From NCBI GenBank assembly GCA_034421015.1, contig DAOUKT010000037.1, positions 62,001 through 126,000 on the forward strand: a DNA stretch of 64,000 nucleotides, written 5' to 3'. The DNA is from DAOUJW01 sp034421015. Its GTDB lineage: Bacteria; Chloroflexota; Dehalococcoidia; Lucifugimonadales; UBA2985. The notes under the pieces are model-generated. The model was given only the letters and a program-made list of their open reading frames with translations. It was not told the origin of the DNA and ran no database searches. The translations under genes and the position numbers were made by a program. The first letter of the stretch is position 1. Every line of letters starts with the position of its first letter. Positions 60,681-64,000 of this stretch are shown in pieces.

Positions 60681-63107
60681 ATGATGAAGTACGCCGAGGT
60701 GGCCGTCGACGCCCCCGCGGGGTACAACCGCACCTTCACGTACTCCGTTCCCCCCGGCCTGGACGTCTCTCCCGGGCATCTGGTGCAAGCGCCCTTCGGC
60801 CCTCGCATTGTGCCCGGACTTGTGTTCCGGCTCAGCAATGAGTCCCCAGTCGATGACACGCGCCCCATAAGCGGCGCGTCCCGCGACCAACCCGTGCTCT
60901 CGCCCGTCCACCTGGCCCTGGCCGAATGGATCAGCGACTACTACATGGCGCCTCTCTTCGAGTGCGCCGCCCTTATGATGCCGCCAGGCATGAGGGAGCG
61001 CAGCCTCACCCACTACTCCGCAACAACCGCGCCTGCTGCCGACCTGAGGCTGTCTCCCGCCCAACGCCGCGTCCTGGACTACCTGGCCTCCCGGTCTAAG
61101 GTGGAGCGCGGCGCACTGCTCAGGGCGCTTGGCCCCAGGGCCGGCTCCGCCATCGGACCCTTGGCAAGGCGCGGCCTCGTAGAGGTGTCCACGGAGTGGC
61201 GGCAGCCCTCGGTCCGGCCGAGGTACGTGGCACACCTGGAGATGACGCGCCCGGCGGACGCCGAGAATGCCGCGGCCGACCTGGAGCGAAGGGCCTACAG
61301 GCAGGCCGCCTTGCTGCGCCACATGGCAGAAACCAGAGAGCCGATTCCCCGCGCCGAGGCCGTCCGGGAGTTCGGGCAGTACGCCGTAACAAGTCTGGAG
61401 AAAAAGGGACTGGTGCGCCGCGTGCAAATCCAAGTGGAGCGGGACCCCCTCAGGGGCAGGGAGTACCCGCCAGAAGATACGCCGGTCCTGACACCTGACC
61501 AGCAGAGCTGCGTAAGCGCCATCGGGAGCGCAATTGACAACGCGTCTACCCGGGTGTTCCTGCTCCACGGAGTGACCGGCAGCGGCAAAACGGAGGTTTA
61601 CCTGCGGGCGCTGGAACACGCCATCAGAAGGGGAAAGCGCGGAATCGTGCTGGCGCCGGAGCTCGCCCTGACGCCACAGACCATCGACCGATTCAGCCGC
61701 CGGTTTCCGGGGCAGGTGGCCGTACAGCACAGCGGCCTGTCCCCGGGGGAGCGCTTCGACCAGTGGCAGCGCATCAGGGAGGGCCGCTACGGAGTCGCCG
61801 TCGGGGCGCGGAGCGCCCTGTTCGCGCCTCAGCCGGACCTGGGGCTGATAGTCATAGACGAGGAGCACGAGCCGACGTACAAGCAGGAAGACACTCCCCG
61901 CTATCACGCCCGGGACGCCGCCCTGAAGCTGGCCGAGCTGACCGGCGCGGTGGTGGTCCTGGGAACGGCGACGCCGGACGTCGTTACATACTCCCGCGCC
62001 GTCAACGGGCGATACAGGCTGCTGACGCTGCCGGAACGCATAGCGGACGGGGCCGGGACGCGCAGCAACAGGGTCGTTCCACAGCCTCCGGTGCAGATCG
62101 TAGACCTGCGAAAGGAGTTGGAGGAGGGGAATCGGAGCATCTTCAGCCGCGCCCTGACCGGCGAGATGGACAGGGCGCTCAAGGCCGGTGAGCAGGTGAT
62201 GCTCTACCTGAACCGCAGGGGCAGCGGCAGCATGGTCCAGTGCCGGGACTGCGGGCACGTGATGCGTTGCAGTCGCTGCGACTTCACCCTGACCCACCAC
62301 GCCCAGGCCGGCAAACTGCTCTGCCACAGGTGCAACCATCGGCGCAACCCGCCGGCCCATTGCCCCAAGTGCCGCAGCCGCCAGATTCGATACCTGGGCC
62401 TTGGGACTCAGCGCGTAGTCGAGGAGCTGGAGAAGGAGTACCCGGGCGTCAAGTCGCTTCGCTGGGACAGGGACGCCACCTCTGCCAGGGGCTCCCACCA
62501 GCGAATCATGGACGCCTTCCTCAGAGGGGACGCGCAGGTCCTGGTGGGCACACAGATGATAGCCAAGGGCCTGCATTTCCCGAACGTGACCCTGGTGGGT
62601 GTGCTCTGCGCCGATATCGGCCTCTTCCTGCCGGACTTTCACGCAGGCGAGAGGGTCTTCCAGCTGCTCAGCCAGGTGTCCGGCCGGACGGGCAGGGGGC
62701 CCCTGGGCGGCAAGGTCGTTGTGCAGACCTATTCTCCTGACCACTATGCGGTCACAAGCGCGGCGGCGCATGACTATTCAGCCTTCTACGAGAGGGAAAC
62801 GGCCTATCGCCGTGAGCAGGCCCTGCCTCCCTATGAGCGTCTCATCCGCCTTGTGCACACCGACCTGATCCAGGACGCCTGCCAGCGCGAGGCGGAGCGT
62901 ATGGGCGACGAGCTCAAGCAACAGCGCGCCGCCTGGGGACTGACCAACACCGACATCCTGGGGCCTGCCCCCGCCTTTCCGCCGCGTCTGAGGGGTCGGT
63001 ACCGATGGCACATAATCCTGAGGGGACAGGACCCTCGGTCTCTGCTGGACAAGACCCAGGTTCCCCAGGGCTGGGCCGTTGACGTTGACCCAATGTCCGT
63101 CGCGTGA
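60681..63107 (+). CDS. priA: primosomal protein N', replication restart helicase PriA
   Basis: An 808-residue 3'-5' helicase that reloads the replisome at stalled forks. The N-terminal 3'-DNA-binding domain (KYAEVAVDAPAGYNRTFTYSVP), Walker A LHGVTGSGKTEVYLRAL (near 296), DEEH box IVIDEEHEPTYKQEDTPRYHARD, the eight-cysteine zinc module (CRDCGHVMRCSRC to CHRCNHRRNPPAHCPKC) and GTQMIAKGLHFPNVTLV are all present. Two adjacent ATGs (60681, 60684) are possible starts. It begins 51 bases after rplS. Confidence 0.96.
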   Translation: MMKYAEVAVDAPAGYNRTFTYSVPPGLDVSPGHLVQAPFGPRIVPGLVFRLSNESPVDDTRPISGASRDQPVLSPVHLALAEWISDYYMAPLFECAALMMPPGMRERSLTHYSATTAPAADLRLSPAQRRVLDYLASRSKVERGALLRALGPRAGSAIGPLARRGLVEVSTEWRQPSVRPRYVAHLEMTRPADAENAAADLERRAYRQAALLRHMAETREPIPRAEAVREFGQYAVTSLEKKGLVRRVQIQVERDPLRGREYPPEDTPVLTPDQQSCVSAIGSAIDNASTRVFLLHGVTGSGKTEVYLRALEHAIRRGKRGIVLAPELALTPQTIDRFSRRFPGQVAVQHSGLSPGERFDQWQRIREGRYGVAVGARSALFAPQPDLGLIVIDEEHEPTYKQEDTPRYHARDAALKLAELTGAVVVLGTATPDVVTYSRAVNGRYRLLTLPERIADGAGTRSNRVVPQPPVQIVDLRKELEEGNRSIFSRALTGEMDRALKAGEQVMLYLNRRGSGSMVQCRDCGHVMRCSRCDFTLTHHAQAGKLLCHRCNHRRNPPAHCPKCRSRQIRYLGLGTQRVVEELEKEYPGVKSLRWDRDATSARGSHQRIMDAFLRGDAQVLVGTQMIAKGLHFPNVTLVGVLCADIGLFLPDFHAGERVFQLLSQVSGRTGRGPLGGKVVVQTYSPDHYAVTSAAAHDYSAFYERETAYRREQALPPYERLIRLVHTDLIQDACQREAERMGDELKQQRAAWGLTNTDILGPAPAFPPRLRGRYRWHIILRGQDPRSLLDKTQVPQGWAVDVDPMSVA

Positions 63108-63121
63108 CCCTTGAAATCTCA

Positions 63122-63150
63122 TTTACAGGCCCGTTGCCCCAAACTATAAT
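63122..63150 (+). promoter_or_regulatory. sigma70-like promoter of def
   Basis: TTTACA (63122-63127) and a perfect TATAAT (63145-63150) are separated by 17 bases, among the best promoters in the window. Transcription would start near 63157, 30 bases before the TTG start, with AGGAGG in the leader. Confidence 0.7.
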
Positions 63151-63186
63151 TGGCGGGAGAAACGATAAATCGCCAGGAGGCGGCCG

Positions 63187-63669
63187 TTGACTGTTTTGAA
63201 CCTTCGGACCCTGCCAGATCCGGTGCTTCGGCAGAAGGCCAGGCGCGTCACCAGGATTGACGACGCGCTCCAGAAGCTCATAGACGATATGATAGATACC
63301 ATGAGAGCAGCCAATGGCGTGGGGCTGGCCGCCAACCAGGTGGGCGTGCTCCAGAGGGTCGTAGTCATCGAGATTCCGGAGGAGGAAGAGGTGCGTGTGC
63401 TCATCAACCCGGAGATCACCCGCAGGGAGGGTGAGAGGTTGGTGGAGGAGGGCTGCCTGAGCATTCCGGGCTACAGGGGCGAACTCACCCGCTCCCTGAA
63501 GGTGCGCGCCCGGGCCCTGGACAGGGACGGCAACACAGTGCGAATCAAGGCCGAGGGTCTCCTGGCGCAGGCGCTTGAACACGAGACCGACCACATAAAC
63601 GGGACCCTCTACATCGATCACCTGGAAAGCTCTGAGAAGCTCTGGAAGCTGGAGCCTCAAGAGGCCTGA
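63187..63669 (+). CDS. def: peptide deformylase
   Basis: A 160-residue metalloenzyme removing the N-formyl group from new proteins. All three motifs are present: GVGLAANQVG (about 43-52), EGCLSIPG (with the metal Cys) and LAQALEHETDHING (HExxH-type, metal His pair and catalytic Glu). Length fits type 1 or 2 bacterial enzymes. The start is TTG, six bases after a strong AGGAGG (63175-63180) with a strong promoter upstream. No ATG or GTG is available in that position. Confidence 0.96.
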   Translation: MTVLNLRTLPDPVLRQKARRVTRIDDALQKLIDDMIDTMRAANGVGLAANQVGVLQRVVVIEIPEEEEVRVLINPEITRREGERLVEEGCLSIPGYRGELTRSLKVRARALDRDGNTVRIKAEGLLAQALEHETDHINGTLYIDHLESSEKLWKLEPQEA

Positions 63670-63686
63670 GCCCCTTCAGAGGCTGC

Positions 63687-64000
63687 TTGAACCCCGGCAG
63701 GCCAACCACAACCCCCGCCTCTCCGGTCTCCCCCGAGACTCTGCCCCTGCTGCGCGCCCTGGCGGAGTTCTTTGCTGCACGCTCGGTGACGGCGTACCTG
63801 GCCGGGGGGTCCGTCAGGGACGCTCTGCTGGGCAGGCAACCCAACGACGTAGACATCGCAGTTGGGGGCGACGCGGTTGCCCTTGGCCGCGAGCTTGCAC
63901 ATGCCACCGGCGGCACCTTCGTCTCACTTAACGAGGCCCACGCCGCGGCCAGAGTCGTGCTGCCGGAGGAGAGCGCCTATGGCGAGAAGGCCCCCAGACC
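63687..64000 (+). CDS. second class II tRNA nucleotidyltransferase / poly(A) polymerase family protein, partial
   Basis: The gene runs off the right edge. From a TTG at 63687 the frame reads MNPGRPTTTPASPVSPETLP, then LLRALAEFFAARSVTAYLAGGSVRDALLGRQPNDVDIAVGGDAVALGRELA. AGGSVRD and DVDIAV are the class II nucleotidyltransferase GG..R and DxD motifs. It starts 17 bases after def and is probably co-transcribed. It is a paralogue of the complete gene at 18823-20079. The neck and body domains that would separate CCA-adding from poly(A) activity are outside the window. Confidence 0.85.
   Translation, partial: MNPGRPTTTPASPVSPETLPLLRALAEFFAARSVTAYLAGGSVRDALLGRQPNDVDIAVGGDAVALGRELAHATGGTFVSLNEAHAAARVVLPEESAYGEKAPR

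Noticed and set aside
60645..62771. 708-residue open frame on the minus strand
   Set aside because: It mirrors priA, a complete gene with intact helicase and zinc motifs. The minus frame shows no family features.

Overview
The window is a GC-rich, gene-dense bacterial chromosome segment. It most likely comes from the Chloroflexota, in or near the Dehalococcoidia (SAR202-like lineages). The evidence for this is a DUF2298 'Chlor_Arch_YYY' membrane protein paired with an Agl23-type glycosyltransferase, an alternative complex III (ACIII) operon, and a division cluster (mraZ-rsmH-ftsA-ftsZ) with no peptidoglycan genes. This placement is an inference from gene content, not from a phylogeny. No rRNA, tRNA, CRISPR array, prophage or insertion sequence was seen. 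No stretch longer than 300 bases lacks a gene.

Layout. 1-2.2 kb: a PadR regulator with the start of a HAAS-type membrane protein, then mog/moaB, trmD and a small winged-helix protein. 2.4-9.3 kb: mraZ-rsmH-ftsA-ftsZ, a terminator, then secD-secF. 9.4-12 kb: a HEPN/PaREP1-like protein, a zinc alcohol dehydrogenase and endonuclease IV. 12.2-18.8 kb: a histidine operon (hisZ-hisG-hisD-hisC-hisB) that also carries a zinc-phospholipase-C-like gene and a second HEPN-like gene. 18.8-26.8 kb: tRNA nucleotidyltransferase, RNase III, a small membrane protein, an RND/MMPL exporter, a DUF4349-PKD lipoprotein and ftsY. 26.9-35.6 kb: envelope glycosylation proteins, a HigBA toxin-antitoxin pair, a flippase-like protein, an FAD oxidoreductase and a degenerate phosphoesterase. 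35.7-40.8 kb: a three-gene NuoEFG/formate-dehydrogenase-like module ending in a strong terminator. 40.9-47.1 kb: a VapBC pair, then mutS, a HAD protein and mutL. 47.2-50.5 kb: TauE, an MFS protein, a repeat lipoprotein and a tiny Tat-signal protein. 50.7-58.7 kb: ACIII (pentaheme cytochrome, split ActB, two NrfD proteins, ActD, ActE). 58.9-64 kb: an MFS protein, rplS, priA, def and the start of a second tRNA-nucleotidyltransferase-family gene.

Respiration is the main metabolic theme. The NuoEFG-like module could take electrons from NADH or a related donor, and ACIII would oxidise quinol and pass electrons to a soluble acceptor or an oxidase. No terminal oxidase and no complex I membrane arm lie in the window. 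Several redox subunits have lost conserved metal or cluster ligands. The intergenic regions carry at least two families of dispersed palindromic repeats. Several genes have good sigma70-like promoters so close to the start codon that leaderless or very short-leader transcripts are predicted (ftsY, higB).
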